DNA of 64,000 nt from Microbulbifer rhizosphaerae (GTDB taxonomy: Bacteria > Pseudomonadota > Gammaproteobacteria > Pseudomonadales > Cellvibrionaceae), in the NCBI RefSeq assembly GCF_014191725.1, contig NZ_JACHWZ010000003.1:186001-250000 (forward strand), read 5' to 3'. The translations under genes were made by a program, and so were the position numbers. Shown here one piece after another: positions 8,937-18,321 of the stretch. How positions within the stretch are numbered: the stretch's first letter is position 1; every line of letters starts with the position of its first letter. The notes under the pieces are model-generated. The model made no database searches. It worked only from the letters and a program-made list of their open reading frames with translations, and was not told the origin of the DNA.

Positions 8937-9329
8937 ATGCCGCAAACAGGCTTGGGCGTCGCTATCAAGACGCTACGCGAACGCAGAACCCTTTCCCTAC
9001 GTGAAATTGGCCAACTATCGACAGTGGACCATGCGTATATCCACCGCCTCGAAACGGGCGAAAAAACAAACCCCTCCCCAGACCTGGTTGAAAAGCTATT
9101 GAAGGTTCTTAAGCCGTCGGAGAGAGATGCTGTACTCGTAACTTGGCTGGTTGACCATGCAGACGCTGACCCGAGCCTCGTCGAATTTGTGCTACAAGAT
9201 CCTTCAATTAGTATCGACGTATTTACGGCTGCGGCTGGAGTCAGGCATAGGGGTAATGCAAGGCCTGATCCCGCAACATTGATTGCCCGAATTAAAAGGG
9301 CTTTCGAGGATGACGACGAGGACGATTGA
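8937..9329 (+). CDS. XRE-family repressor, CapH-like regulator of CBASS
   Basis: A 130-residue protein with an N-terminal helix-turn-helix (about residues 5-60: IKTLRERRTLSLREIGQLS..HAYIHRLETGEKTNPS) and a C-terminal half ending in an acidic tail. ATG 8937 is chosen because AAGGA lies 9 nt upstream and homology starts here; the longer frame from 8814 adds only unlikely residues. It is paired with an ImmA/IrrE peptidase gene starting 2 bp after its stop, and is divergent from the CBASS operon. By analogy with CapH/CapP systems it should repress CBASS until cut by the peptidase. It is longer than the small CapH proteins I remember, so it may be a parallel solution. Confidence 0.82.
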   Translation: MPQTGLGVAIKTLRERRTLSLREIGQLSTVDHAYIHRLETGEKTNPSPDLVEKLLKVLKPSERDAVLVTWLVDHADADPSLVEFVLQDPSISIDVFTAAAGVRHRGNARPDPATLIARIKRAFEDDDEDD

Positions 9330-9331
9330 GC

Positions 9332-10201
9332 ATGGATGAGGTAGATGTCAGGCAGAAAGCACGTGCGTTTGTCGCGAAAGTCGATATTTCTAACATCCAA
9401 GAAGATCTTTCCCCCTACGTGGCCGCAGCTAACGCCAAGGTCAAGAAAGATGAACTTGGCGAGGGGGAGTCTGGATACACAGTTACCAAGCCAAACGGGA
9501 AGCACATCATCACGGTGAACTCGCTGGAAACTGACGAACGCCAGCGTTTCACCATCTGCCACGAAATAGCTCATATCGTGCTCGACTTGAAGTCGAGTCA
9601 CGAGGAGGTGCCGTCCTGGTCCTATGTCAAGCGACATCCGAACGAGATCGCCTGCGACACATTTGCCGCTGAACTGCTGATGCCTTATCAGCAATGGCTC
9701 CCTGCCGTTCCCAAGGAGGAGCCTTCCTTGGAGCTTATCCAGCACATGGCCGACTTGTTCGGCGCCTCGTTCCCCGCCGCTGCCTCAAGGTTTGCCAGTC
9801 TCAGCGATACGCCGTGTGCCTTCGTCACCATGGAGCGCGGCGCAGTACGGTATGCCGCACGCTCCACGTCATTGAGACAAGCTGGAGCGTGGATATCCCC
9901 CAAGTCAGTGATCCCGGCTGGCTCAGTGGCGCATCGAATCCGATCCTCCGGGAGCAGTACGACTGATACCGGGGAGGTTTCTCAGGACGTTTGGTTCGAC
10001 AACTGGGAAAAAGGTTTAGATCTCTGGGAGCTTTCAAGGCACTACGCACGCACTGACACCACCATCTCGCTGCTATGGCTTGACGGTGAAGATTTGCCGG
10101 AGTTTGAAGTGGACCGCTTCGGCGCACGAATCGAAGACGACGGTGGCTTGCCCGAACTTACGGGCGAGCTTCCTTGGCCAGGACGAAGCCGGCGTCGCTA
10201 G
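9332..10201 (+). CDS. ImmA/IrrE metallopeptidase, CapP-like anti-repressor
   Basis: A 289-residue zinc peptidase. The gluzincin motif HEIAH sits near residue 75 in TICHEIAHIVLDL, and a downstream helix NEIACDTFAAELLMP provides the third ligand as in ImmA/IrrE proteins. The C-terminal half would be the sensor region. ATG 9332 has GAGGA 9 nt upstream; a TTG at 9326 overlapping the previous stop is less likely. Known CapP proteins are ImmA/IrrE-like, respond to single-stranded DNA and cleave CapH to raise CBASS expression. The same role is inferred here from gene order, divergence from the CBASS operon and the dyads between them. Confidence 0.85.
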   Translation: MDEVDVRQKARAFVAKVDISNIQEDLSPYVAAANAKVKKDELGEGESGYTVTKPNGKHIITVNSLETDERQRFTICHEIAHIVLDLKSSHEEVPSWSYVKRHPNEIACDTFAAELLMPYQQWLPAVPKEEPSLELIQHMADLFGASFPAAASRFASLSDTPCAFVTMERGAVRYAARSTSLRQAGAWISPKSVIPAGSVAHRIRSSGSSTTDTGEVSQDVWFDNWEKGLDLWELSRHYARTDTTISLLWLDGEDLPEFEVDRFGARIEDDGGLPELTGELPWPGRSRRR

Positions 10202-10367
10202 CGAAGTCTGATAGCTTACGCCGGAAGGAAGCCGGCTCTGAACCGCTTTATGATCGAGTTCGGCGACCGTCTCGCCGATTACCAGTAAGCAACTGGCAGG
10301 GGGCAGTTACACAGAATTATTTATACCCTCCCGGCTTCCGAACATAAACTAAGTTTTTCTTTTGCTA

Positions 10368-10774
10368 TCAGTCTCGTTGGTCTTGAGGGGATTCTGCCAA
10401 GCTTTGCTCAATGAGTCGCCGGGAAAAGTGGTCCGGAACATCAATGTAGCGTATTGCAGATTGGATATCCTTCCAGCCAACATTCTCCATCAAAGCCTTG
10501 GCATCCCACCCATTTCTGTTTGCCCAGCTGGCAAATCCGCGACGCAAGGAATGACTGCTTATGCTCGCATGCATTGAGATCCCGGATTCCTCGAATACGC
10601 GCCGGAGTAGGGCAGAGACACTGTTGGGCTTTAGGCTCTGGTCAGAAAGCTGACCCCAGCGGTTGATACCACGAAAGACTGGGCCTTCACCGATGCCGGC
10701 CAAGCGAATCCACTCCTCATAAGCAGAAACGGGGCATAGCCGGCTTTCTCTCCCCGCGCTCTGTCGGTCGCCCT
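10368..10774 (-). pseudogene. 3' fragment of a tyrosine recombinase gene
   Basis: Encodes only the C-terminal catalytic part of an integrase closely related to the complete one at 17185-18138: shared stretches include LCPVSAYEEWIRLAGIGEGPVF, split here by small changes, SLKPNSVSALLR, SSHSLRRGFA and GWKDIQSA.RYID. The HxxR and Tyr catalytic residues remain, but the N-terminal domain and first catalytic arginine are absent. Homology stops abruptly at 10774, where a transposase-like end in the other strand begins. A short deletion also removes residues before LCPVSAY. It marks the left border of the helicase/ATPase/TerB island. Confidence 0.8.
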
Positions 10775-10840
10775 GGCCGGACACCGCTGCAAACGCTCGA
10801 AGATGGCAAGAAGATCTGGATGGAAAAGTTCGAAAACTGA
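10775..10840 (+). pseudogene. Possible IS481/IS3-type transposase 3' end remnant
   Basis: A short frame ending at TGA 10838-10840 reads GRTPLQTLEDGKKIWMEKF, which resembles the C-terminal tail of DDE transposases of the IS481/IS3 group. It starts exactly where the integrase fragment loses homology, so it may be the scar of the element that truncated the integrase. Too short for certainty. Confidence 0.35.
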
Positions 10841-10967
10841 ACTTGGCCTGACCGAACACCTTCGGAAAAACCGGTACCTGTCAGATCAAGTCTGAACTAC
10901 TACAACTTATTGTAAAAATTGTAGTGGCTAAGTGTTTCCTGCTCGCCACAGCTGGCTTGTCTACCTC

Positions 10968-13214
10968 TCAGAATGATAAGACTTCGGCCGTCGTCATCTG
11001 CCGTAGCCAATTCATTGCCTCATTGAGGTCTAAATAATTGCTCGCATAGCCTCTAGCCAGAAGGTTTTCTGGAAGCACCCAATCCCATTTCTCGCGGGCT
11101 AAGTTCTTCGCTCCTTTGAGCAGTTCCTCAGCCTCAAGCGGTCCATCCAGTGCGACATCATAAAGCGCATTCGCGATATCCTCAGCCGTCATATCGTTCT
11201 CTTTGCGCACCTCGACGCCGAGTTCGCCGTGCAAAGCTTGAAAACCGCGGTTGGTGAGTAGACAGGCGAGGGCTTCATTGCCTGCATCCCCAAGCCACGT
11301 GAATAGCCTTACAGATCTGCCCTCGTTGTGCAGCGTTTTCATTGCCATCTGGTGTCGTGCGTAGTTTTCTCGTCCTTCGTCGAGGAACCGGTGCGCTTCC
11401 TTGTCTAGAAATACAAGCCGTTCACCAGAGGCCAAGAGTTCGCGCATGCGTTGGCGAACTTGAGTGTGGGTTCGGCCGCCTTCCCCCTTGAACAACGGTG
11501 GCTGGTTGGCGCTGGCACGCTTGACATAAATTGTCTTTTTCTCTTCATCGATCTCTTCGATGAGCCAAGTCTTTCCAGCAAAGAGGATGCGCTGACCGTC
11601 AATTAGCATCTGATCGACAGGCAGTGTTCCTAGCGCTTTGCCGCCAGTGACGATACGGTATTCCTCTTCATCCGGAAAGGCGGCATAAAAGGTGTAATGG
11701 TTAACAAACTTTTCCCCGAGCTGGCCGTGGAGAAGCACACCAGAGGAATCTTGCATCAGCAACTCCTCCTTGCCCATGGCGCGCACCAATGCTACGAAGT
11801 CATTCTTCGAGACAGCAGGGAAGGGCGCCTTCTCTGAAGATAACAGATTGTAAAGTTGTCCTACGGCCAGTCCCCCGTACTGGGCGATGGCTGATAGGAT
11901 CTGTTGAACGAGTGTGGAGAAGTGGGCCCCAGCAGTCCGCGGTGGTTCGAACCAACCCTCCAGAAGCAGTGAAATCATGGCTGCCATCTTCACTGTCCCC
12001 AGCCGCAGTGCACTCTCGATCGTGGGTCTTGAAGAAAGCGCTTCCTCGATGCAATAAGCACGCAAAATTGCTGGTTCGCCTCTACGTCGTCCGGAACGAC
12101 CAAGGCGCTGTCGGAGACTCGCCACCGATGGAGACGTTCCGATCTGGACAATGCTCTTCACTGCACCAATATCAATGCCGAGTTCAAGAGTATTGGTGCA
12201 GATTGCCGTTGCCGGATGCTCATTCTGTTTGAGCGCCATCTCGGTTTCTTCTCGGATCTCCTTGGAAAGACTTCCGTGATGGGGGTAGAACTCGTTGGGC
12301 ACACGCAGACGAGTACTCTGTTCAGCGAGTAGATGTGTATAGCGTTCTACTTCACGCCGTGAATTGGGAAATATCAGGTTGTTGGAACCGCGCAGCACAT
12401 TGAAGAGGTGCAAGCTGATCAGCCGTGGCGCCGAGAGTTCGTCGTCTTCCGATTCTTCCGGTTCTTCCGAATACACTTTATCTTCTGGCATCAATCGAGT
12501 TTCCACGAGATTCTCGTAGCCTTTTACTAGAATACGCAGTTCCGTCTCCGTGTCTTCTGAATGAACTATCGCCACCTGGGTACCTTCGCCAGGTCGTAAG
12601 TACTCCGCGGCTAGCCCCATATCACCAAGTGTGGCGGACAGGCCGATGCGTGGTACTCTCCGGCGGATTGCCACTTCGATCCGATGCAGCAGCGACTGAA
12701 CCTGCTTGCCGCGCTCTTCGCCGATGAGAGCGTGCAGCTCATCGATAACGACATAGTGCAAATGCGCGAAGATGGCGGCAACCGCCGTGCCGCGGTTACA
12801 GAACATCGCCTCGAGTGACTCCGGCGTGATTAGAAGTACCCCTTCGGGTTTAGTGAGAAATCGTGCCTTGCGAGAGCTGGAGATGTCACCATGCCATGGC
12901 CACACCGGGATTTCGAGTCGCTCACACAGACGTTCCAGCCGGCCGAATTGGTCATTGATAAGCGCTTTCAAGGGGCTCACGTAGACAATGAGACCACCTC
13001 GATCCGCTTGGAGCAGGTGAGTGAGTGCCGGCAGAAAGGCAGCTTCGGTCTTTCCTGATGCAGTGGCAGCGGCCACGATAACATCGTGCTCGGCTTGAAG
13101 TACGAGCGGAATTGCAGCCTCTTGGGCATCTCGCAGAGACTCCCAGCCCTCCGCCCAGATGAATCGCTGGATGCGCTCATCAAGCAGAAAGAAAGATGAA
13201 CTGGTATCGGTCAC
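10968..13214 (-). CDS. Lhr/BrxHI-like superfamily II DNA helicase
   Basis: A 748-residue DEAD/DEAH-box helicase. Motifs in order: Walker A ATASGKT (about residue 50), the PLKAL motif Ia, DELH motif II, GLSATLGD motif III, and QRLGRSGRRRG motif VI, with a long C-terminal region. Overall shape matches Lhr-like helicases and the BrxHI component that accompanies BrxD in type 2 BREX. It is the last gene of a minus-strand operon after the BrxD-like ATPase (21-bp gap) and a TerB protein. No PglX, PglZ or PglW is present in the window, so this is not a BREX system. Role inferred: a motor acting on DNA in a predicted stress or phage defence complex. Confidence 0.88.
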   Translation of the reverse strand: MTDTSSSFFLLDERIQRFIWAEGWESLRDAQEAAIPLVLQAEHDVIVAAATASGKTEAAFLPALTHLLQADRGGLIVYVSPLKALINDQFGRLERLCERLEIPVWPWHGDISSSRKARFLTKPEGVLLITPESLEAMFCNRGTAVAAIFAHLHYVVIDELHALIGEERGKQVQSLLHRIEVAIRRRVPRIGLSATLGDMGLAAEYLRPGEGTQVAIVHSEDTETELRILVKGYENLVETRLMPEDKVYSEEPEESEDDELSAPRLISLHLFNVLRGSNNLIFPNSRREVERYTHLLAEQSTRLRVPNEFYPHHGSLSKEIREETEMALKQNEHPATAICTNTLELGIDIGAVKSIVQIGTSPSVASLRQRLGRSGRRRGEPAILRAYCIEEALSSRPTIESALRLGTVKMAAMISLLLEGWFEPPRTAGAHFSTLVQQILSAIAQYGGLAVGQLYNLLSSEKAPFPAVSKNDFVALVRAMGKEELLMQDSSGVLLHGQLGEKFVNHYTFYAAFPDEEEYRIVTGGKALGTLPVDQMLIDGQRILFAGKTWLIEEIDEEKKTIYVKRASANQPPLFKGEGGRTHTQVRQRMRELLASGERLVFLDKEAHRFLDEGRENYARHQMAMKTLHNEGRSVRLFTWLGDAGNEALACLLTNRGFQALHGELGVEVRKENDMTAEDIANALYDVALDGPLEAEELLKGAKNLAREKWDWVLPENLLARGYASNYLDLNEAMNWLRQMTTAEVLSF

Positions 13215-13235
13215 GATGAACTATTCGCGCGCGGC

Positions 13236-14540
13236 TTACAACCGGAAGGAAGCGAGTTCCTCATCCGTCTCCACTTCGACATCCAAGTCGGCAGAGCCAC
13301 CCTCATCAGCCTTAATGTCGACACCGCCAACTAAGCTACGCCAGTCTGCATCCTGGTTCTGTTCTAGTACAGCCAGTAGGTTGATAAAGGCAGTAATGGT
13401 TGTGCGCGGTGTGCGGAAATAGGCATCGCCTATACGTGATGAGCAGTGTTTCATAAAACTCTCGATACCCTGGTCCGGCAGTAGGTACTTGGCTTCATCG
13501 CCGGTGGCATACACATGCCGGACCTTTTGCAGAAGCACAAAGAAGTCTTCAGGGGTCAGGCTGGATAGTCGAACCACCGGCCCACTGAAATCCACGAGCT
13601 CGCCGGTGGCGAAGGTATTCTGTGCCAGCCTGCTTTGTAGGGCAGGGTAGCTGTAGAGGCCGCGACGGGTGTCGAGCAGGAACTCGGGCGTGCCACCTAA
13701 TGCGAATCCTAGTCCCACAGCCGTACCCTGCAGGGAGTCATTTAGGATACGCAATATCTGCTCGTAGTTGGCGTTGCGCGCCTGGGTGTTGGCGAGCTTG
13801 TAGAGGTTCACTAGTTCGTCAAGGCTAACCATGAGTCCGGAGTAACCGGCGAGGCGCACGAAGCGGGCCATGAGTTTCAATTGATCGTACATGGAGGCGT
13901 CGTCGACGATACTGCGTACACCCAAGGCCTTGCGGGCATCCGTTCTGGTCGAGAACTCGCCGCGCAACCAACGGATCGCGTCAGTTTTGAGCTTCTCATC
14001 GCCTTCTTCGAACCCCTTCCAATAGGCCGCTACGACATCAGCGAAGTCATAGCCGTTAACCAGCTCGGTCAGGTTTGCGAGCTTCTCGCGAATCACGGTT
14101 TCGGTTTGTTTACCTGCGCTCTTAGCCTCGTTTTTGGCAGTGGCAATGAACTTCTCGACCACGCCGGCCAATGCACCGCCGTCGGGCTTGGTACGCGTCG
14201 AGAGATTACGCATCAATTCCGCGTAGAGCGAACGCGCCTGGCCGCCACTGGCATGAAGCCGTCGATCTGGATTGAGATCGGCACTGACCACTACCAGCTT
14301 TTTCTCCATGGCGATTGCGCGGATAAGATTCAGGAAGAAGGTCTTGCCGGCGCCGTACTCGCCGATGACGACACGAAAAGCAGAACCGCCATCAGTAACG
14401 CGCTCAATGTCGCTTACCAGCGTTTCGATTTCACGAGTGCGGCCAACTTGTATCAGATGCTGGCCCATGCGCGGCACGACGCCGGCACGCAAGGATTGAA
14501 TCACCGCGTCGCGTTCTCTGGGACGAATTCGGGTAGTCAT
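13236..14540 (-). CDS. BrxD-like P-loop ATPase (DUF2791)
   Basis: A 434-residue AAA-type ATPase with Walker A GEYGAGKT near residue 60 and Walker B-like LMVSLDEL near residue 235, plus a HYATGDEA..LLPDQGIESF tail region. This matches the BREX-system ATP-binding family (BrxD, DUF2791). Its start overlaps the stop of the TerB gene as ATGA, so the three proteins are likely made together. In BREX type 2, BrxD is encoded beside the BrxHI helicase; here that pair has been joined to a TerB membrane protein. The family assignment is firm, the biological role is inferred. Confidence 0.88.
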   Translation of the reverse strand: MTTRIRPRERDAVIQSLRAGVVPRMGQHLIQVGRTREIETLVSDIERVTDGGSAFRVVIGEYGAGKTFFLNLIRAIAMEKKLVVVSADLNPDRRLHASGGQARSLYAELMRNLSTRTKPDGGALAGVVEKFIATAKNEAKSAGKQTETVIREKLANLTELVNGYDFADVVAAYWKGFEEGDEKLKTDAIRWLRGEFSTRTDARKALGVRSIVDDASMYDQLKLMARFVRLAGYSGLMVSLDELVNLYKLANTQARNANYEQILRILNDSLQGTAVGLGFALGGTPEFLLDTRRGLYSYPALQSRLAQNTFATGELVDFSGPVVRLSSLTPEDFFVLLQKVRHVYATGDEAKYLLPDQGIESFMKHCSSRIGDAYFRTPRTTITAFINLLAVLEQNQDADWRSLVGGVDIKADEGGSADLDVEVETDEELASFRL

Positions 14541-16930
14541 GCTGCAATCATCTCCACAATCTCGGCGCCCACTTCGATTGGGTCATCGCCTTCGGTAAAT
14601 GGAATATCGTGTGTGTCGTAAGCGACCTCGTTCAATTGCTCGAGTGCACCGTCGAGCATCAGTTCGAGGTCTGCCGCCGCGTCCTCAAGATCTTCTCGGC
14701 TCCACTGCGGGCGAGAGATCAGGAGCCGAGCGAAGGCCGAGTGAGCCTCGTCCAGGCCAAGGATACCTTCAGCCACTGATTCCATATTCTCTGTCGAACC
14801 ACTCTCTTCCTCGCCGTCTTCGACCGGCGATGTATCATCAGTTTCCGTGAATATCGAGGAGAGTAGGGCGGAAACTTTCTGAGTGTCCTGCTGGAGCGCT
14901 GCGATACGTGTCGGATCGAGGGTAAATCCGTTTTGTTCGCTTTCGTCGGTCGCCGGGGTTTCTCCTGCGGAAACCGCGTGTAAATCGCTGAAAACTTTCT
15001 TCGACTGGATGCCGAGTGCCTTGTACAGCTTCTCTAATAGCTTGACCTCTTCCGGAGAGACTACGCCATCCGACTGCGCGACCACCGCCATAAAGCTGGC
15101 TATCGACTCCTTTTCGGACTGCCTCAACGGATCGAGCTTTTTCTTGAGCGCTCCAATCGCCATCGGCTCGGCGATCAATAGCCGCAAGTGGGCGATGAGC
15201 CGGCGATGGTGGCTGTGTGTCAAATGCGACCAACTCTCCACCTGTGTTCGCAGATGATTGATTTCCTTGGCACTGAACTCGCCGTCGGCAGCAGCCACTG
15301 CAGATGCCAGTTGAAGCGTCAGCAGTGCAGCCTGATACTCAGTCGTGACCTGTGATTGCGTTTCTTCCGGCGGCAAGTCAAAGAGCACTATCTTGCTTTC
15401 GGGCTTGGGCGTTCTGGCGCCAGAGAGAACATCTGGTTCAAAGCCGATATTGATCGACGCCAATATACGGGCAAGCTCCTGGGTCTTGGCGCGGGTCAGC
15501 GTTGACTGCGCACAGAGTTCAGTGAGTAGGGTTTCATAGGTAAATAGAAGCATGCCGCCACCCATGCGGGTCTTCAGTGTCTCGATCGGCGCCCTGACTG
15601 CCTCAGGCCAGAGTATCATCGGCAGCAATAAACAGCCCTCCAGCGTGTCGGCTGCCTCTGGAGTTTTGCCGACAAGCCGGCTATACGAGGCTAGCGTCTC
15701 GGTGGCCTCATCTACTATCTTCTGGAGTTTTTTCGTGGGCCCCGTCACTGCGGTCACGTCTGGCACTTCGCCAAACGTGCGTTTGATCTCGCGGCTAAAG
15801 AATCCGGCAGAGGCGGGGCGGTAAACGAATTTGAGCTTGGTACGGTTGCGGGGCAGTTTTAGCCCCGCGCCGAAAACGTCAATATATCGCTGGTGGAAGA
15901 GGATATCGAACTGCTCAGCGCAGCGAGCAGCAGGCGTCCGCAATGAGATAGCTGGGTCATGTTTTACCCACGTCAATGCCAATTCTGGCGGTATGGGGAT
16001 GCCGGCGATTGCGGCCTGTCCCAAAGCCAGTCGCAGGTAGATTGACAGTTCAGATGTGTTCGGGAGCTCAGGAATCGGCTTCTCATAGAGGTCATTGCCA
16101 TGATCTATCAGCTCGATCCAATTAAGTAGTTCGCCCGCATAGTGGCGGAGTGATCCAGAGCGTTCACTGTAAATGCCGAGTAGACGGCGCAACTCTGTGG
16201 CAATCAACGGCAGATCTGACTTTGCAGCCGGATCGGACTGCGCGTCTACCAGCACGCGTCGTTCCAGCCCATAAAAAAATAGAAAGATGTATCCAAGATC
16301 TGCTTCCGGATCGCGACGACCGCCTTCCAGCCAGCTCAAGTAGGCGCGACGCGCCCTGCTCGAGATTTCCGAGTAGTTCGGCCAATAGCCCATTTCTCGC
16401 TCGGTGTAGTCACCGTGAGCGGAGACTGAGCGTGACGGATCAATCAAGCAGGGATCTGTCTCTCCTGAGGGGGTCGTAAGTGACGTCCCAACATAGAGCA
16501 TGCCACCTGGTACTGCCGTCCCTGCAACAGCGATCGACTCGCCGGCGGGAATCCATTTTGCAGCACCGAACCCCTTTGGTGCTTTCGGGATACCGAAGCC
16601 CGAAGTCGCGCGTGAGGGCGCAGGCTTTGTTATCGGGACGGGATCGGAGCCCGTGCCGTAACGTACCTCTACATTGACACGCGAACTTGCGGCCCTTCTC
16701 GTCGATGAGTTCGCGGTATTGGACGGGGGAGGATTGGTGCGCTCAGAAACGCTCGGGATGGTTTTGGATGATGAGAAGAGCAAGCCGAAGTAAATCACCA
16801 GCGCAATGCCAGCCAGCACTCCAATGGTTATCCAGCCTTCCTTGGGAACCGCACTCACTATTAAGACTAATAAGATTAGGCCACCCAGGAACTTGTTACT
16901 GCCACTGGATTTCTTCCTTCGTCTTGCCAT
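14537..16930 (-). CDS. Membrane-anchored TerB-domain protein
   Basis: A 797-residue protein. Residues about 12-52 hold two hydrophobic segments (FLGGLILLVLIV and ITIGVLAGIALVIYFGLLF), so it is membrane anchored, followed by a Ser/Thr/Pro-rich linker. WIPAGESIAVAGTAVPGGMLYVG near residue 125 is the usual opening of a TerB_N domain. The central TerB core is near 545-660, with acidic metal-binding-like turns AAADGEFSAKEI and AQSDGVVSPEEV. The acidic C-terminal end fits TerB_C. TerB proteins are tied to tellurite resistance and to predicted membrane-linked DNA-processing stress systems. First gene of the operon with the ATPase (ATGA overlap) and helicase. Confidence 0.85.
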   Translation of the reverse strand: MARRRKKSSGSNKFLGGLILLVLIVSAVPKEGWITIGVLAGIALVIYFGLLFSSSKTIPSVSERTNPPPSNTANSSTRRAASSRVNVEVRYGTGSDPVPITKPAPSRATSGFGIPKAPKGFGAAKWIPAGESIAVAGTAVPGGMLYVGTSLTTPSGETDPCLIDPSRSVSAHGDYTEREMGYWPNYSEISSRARRAYLSWLEGGRRDPEADLGYIFLFFYGLERRVLVDAQSDPAAKSDLPLIATELRRLLGIYSERSGSLRHYAGELLNWIELIDHGNDLYEKPIPELPNTSELSIYLRLALGQAAIAGIPIPPELALTWVKHDPAISLRTPAARCAEQFDILFHQRYIDVFGAGLKLPRNRTKLKFVYRPASAGFFSREIKRTFGEVPDVTAVTGPTKKLQKIVDEATETLASYSRLVGKTPEAADTLEGCLLLPMILWPEAVRAPIETLKTRMGGGMLLFTYETLLTELCAQSTLTRAKTQELARILASINIGFEPDVLSGARTPKPESKIVLFDLPPEETQSQVTTEYQAALLTLQLASAVAAADGEFSAKEINHLRTQVESWSHLTHSHHRRLIAHLRLLIAEPMAIGALKKKLDPLRQSEKESIASFMAVVAQSDGVVSPEEVKLLEKLYKALGIQSKKVFSDLHAVSAGETPATDESEQNGFTLDPTRIAALQQDTQKVSALLSSIFTETDDTSPVEDGEEESGSTENMESVAEGILGLDEAHSAFARLLISRPQWSREDLEDAAADLELMLDGALEQLNEVAYDTHDIPFTEGDDPIEVGAEIVEMIAA

Positions 16931-17184
16931 TCGACCTCCTGTCTGACAGCCAAGGCTGTGTTTTTCTTATTGGGTACTGGACGATGCCACTAGGTCTCTA
17001 CAAACCAGGAGAAAAGATCAATAAAATCAATCCGTTAGAGGTCTAGGCGTCATAAGATGTGTTAAAGACCAGTTGGGAAGTGACGTGAAAACACCTCAAA
17101 AGCTGGCCAATAAACGTAATCAAAGTATTGCTGGCGGTCAACTACTTCCGAATGACAAACTAAGCTTTTCACCTGTTTTCAGGT

Positions 17185-18138
17185 TCATTGGTCTTGAGAA
17201 TTTTCTCCCAGGCTCTGCTCGATGTGTCGCTGGGCAAAGGGATCGGGTGTATCAATATACCGCAGTGCGGACTGAATATCTTTCCAGCCGACATACTCCA
17301 TCAGGGTCTTGGCATCCCAGCCGCTACTGTTTGCCCAGTTGGCAAAGCCGCGACGTAAGGAATGACTACTTATGCCGTCAAGTATAGAGATCCCAGATTT
17401 CTCGAGCATGCTCCGGAGGAGGGCAGAGACACTGTTCGGCTTTAGGCTCTGCTCAGAAAGATGACCCCAGCGGTTGATATTGCGAAAGACCGGGCCTTCG
17501 CCGATGCCGGCCAAGCGAATCCACTCCTCATAAGCAGAAACGGGGCATAGCCGGCTTAGCGCCGGCACCCTGAACTCCCTCCCCGCGCTCTGTCGGTCGC
17601 CCTTGCTCCTGGGCAGGAAGATTGTCAGCCCCTTGCCGGGGCTCACCGTCACAAACTCCGATTGCAGGCGGCATAGCTCGTCGCTGCGGAACCCTCGCCA
17701 GAATCCGAGTAGCAGCAGTGCTTTGTTGCGGGCATGTGCGAGCGACGACTTGTGATTCTTCGTGGCTATTGCGGCTTCGGACTCATGCTCAAGCCAGGAG
17801 GTTAGGGCGGTCAACTCCTCAATCTGCAGTGGGCGCGCCCGCTTTTCTTGTGCCGGGTGCAGCTCGCGGATGCCCTTGAGAACCTTTTTAACAATTGGCG
17901 CCTTGGTTGGATCGGGAAAGCCCTGGTCGCTGTGCCACTGCGCCAAAGCAGCCAGGCGCAACCTGAGGGTGCTGACGGCCAAGGTCTTCGCATGGTCTGC
18001 CAGATATCGGGCGATGCTGTCGGCAGTGGCTGGCAGGAAGCCGCCCCAGCTCACCTCGAAGTGGTGGATCGCTGCCTGGTAGCTGCGTCGCGTGTTGTCG
18101 CGGGTAGCTGCATGGATGTACTGCTCGATATTACTCAT
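17185..18138 (-). CDS. Tyrosine recombinase/integrase of the defence island
   Basis: A 317-residue integrase. It has a core-binding N-terminal half (IHAATRDNTRRSYQAAI...) and a catalytic half with Arg in FWRGFRSDELCRL, HSLRRGFANWA (HxxR), YVGWKDIQSALRYID (Trp at the usual second His position, Tyr nucleophile). ATG 18138 has AAGGA about 7 nt upstream; the frame is open to 18228, but those residues look unlike the family. It reads towards the TerB/ATPase/helicase operon and is divergent from a kfrA-like gene. A diverged 3' fragment of the same gene lies at 10368-10774 on the other side of the cargo. Confidence 0.88.
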   Translation of the reverse strand: MSNIEQYIHAATRDNTRRSYQAAIHHFEVSWGGFLPATADSIARYLADHAKTLAVSTLRLRLAALAQWHSDQGFPDPTKAPIVKKVLKGIRELHPAQEKRARPLQIEELTALTSWLEHESEAAIATKNHKSSLAHARNKALLLLGFWRGFRSDELCRLQSEFVTVSPGKGLTIFLPRSKGDRQSAGREFRVPALSRLCPVSAYEEWIRLAGIGEGPVFRNINRWGHLSEQSLKPNSVSALLRSMLEKSGISILDGISSHSLRRGFANWANSSGWDAKTLMEYVGWKDIQSALRYIDTPDPFAQRHIEQSLGENSQDQ

Positions 18139-18321
18139 GGCGATTCCTTTCCAGGACGCCGGAGTGAGACGGCTGGAGTCACTTGGAATTAACCCGGTGA
18201 CGGGGCTTTCGTACTGAGAAATGGCCATTTTACGGCAAAGACAGCATCTAACAATGGATAAACTTCTATTATCTATTGTTAAATTCTCTATTGATTGCCG
18301 TGCCTGATTGAATCAATATAG

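Noticed and set aside
10968-14540. A BREX system
   Set aside because: Only the BrxD-like and BrxHI-like parts are present; methylase PglX, PglZ phosphatase and PglW/PglY are absent.
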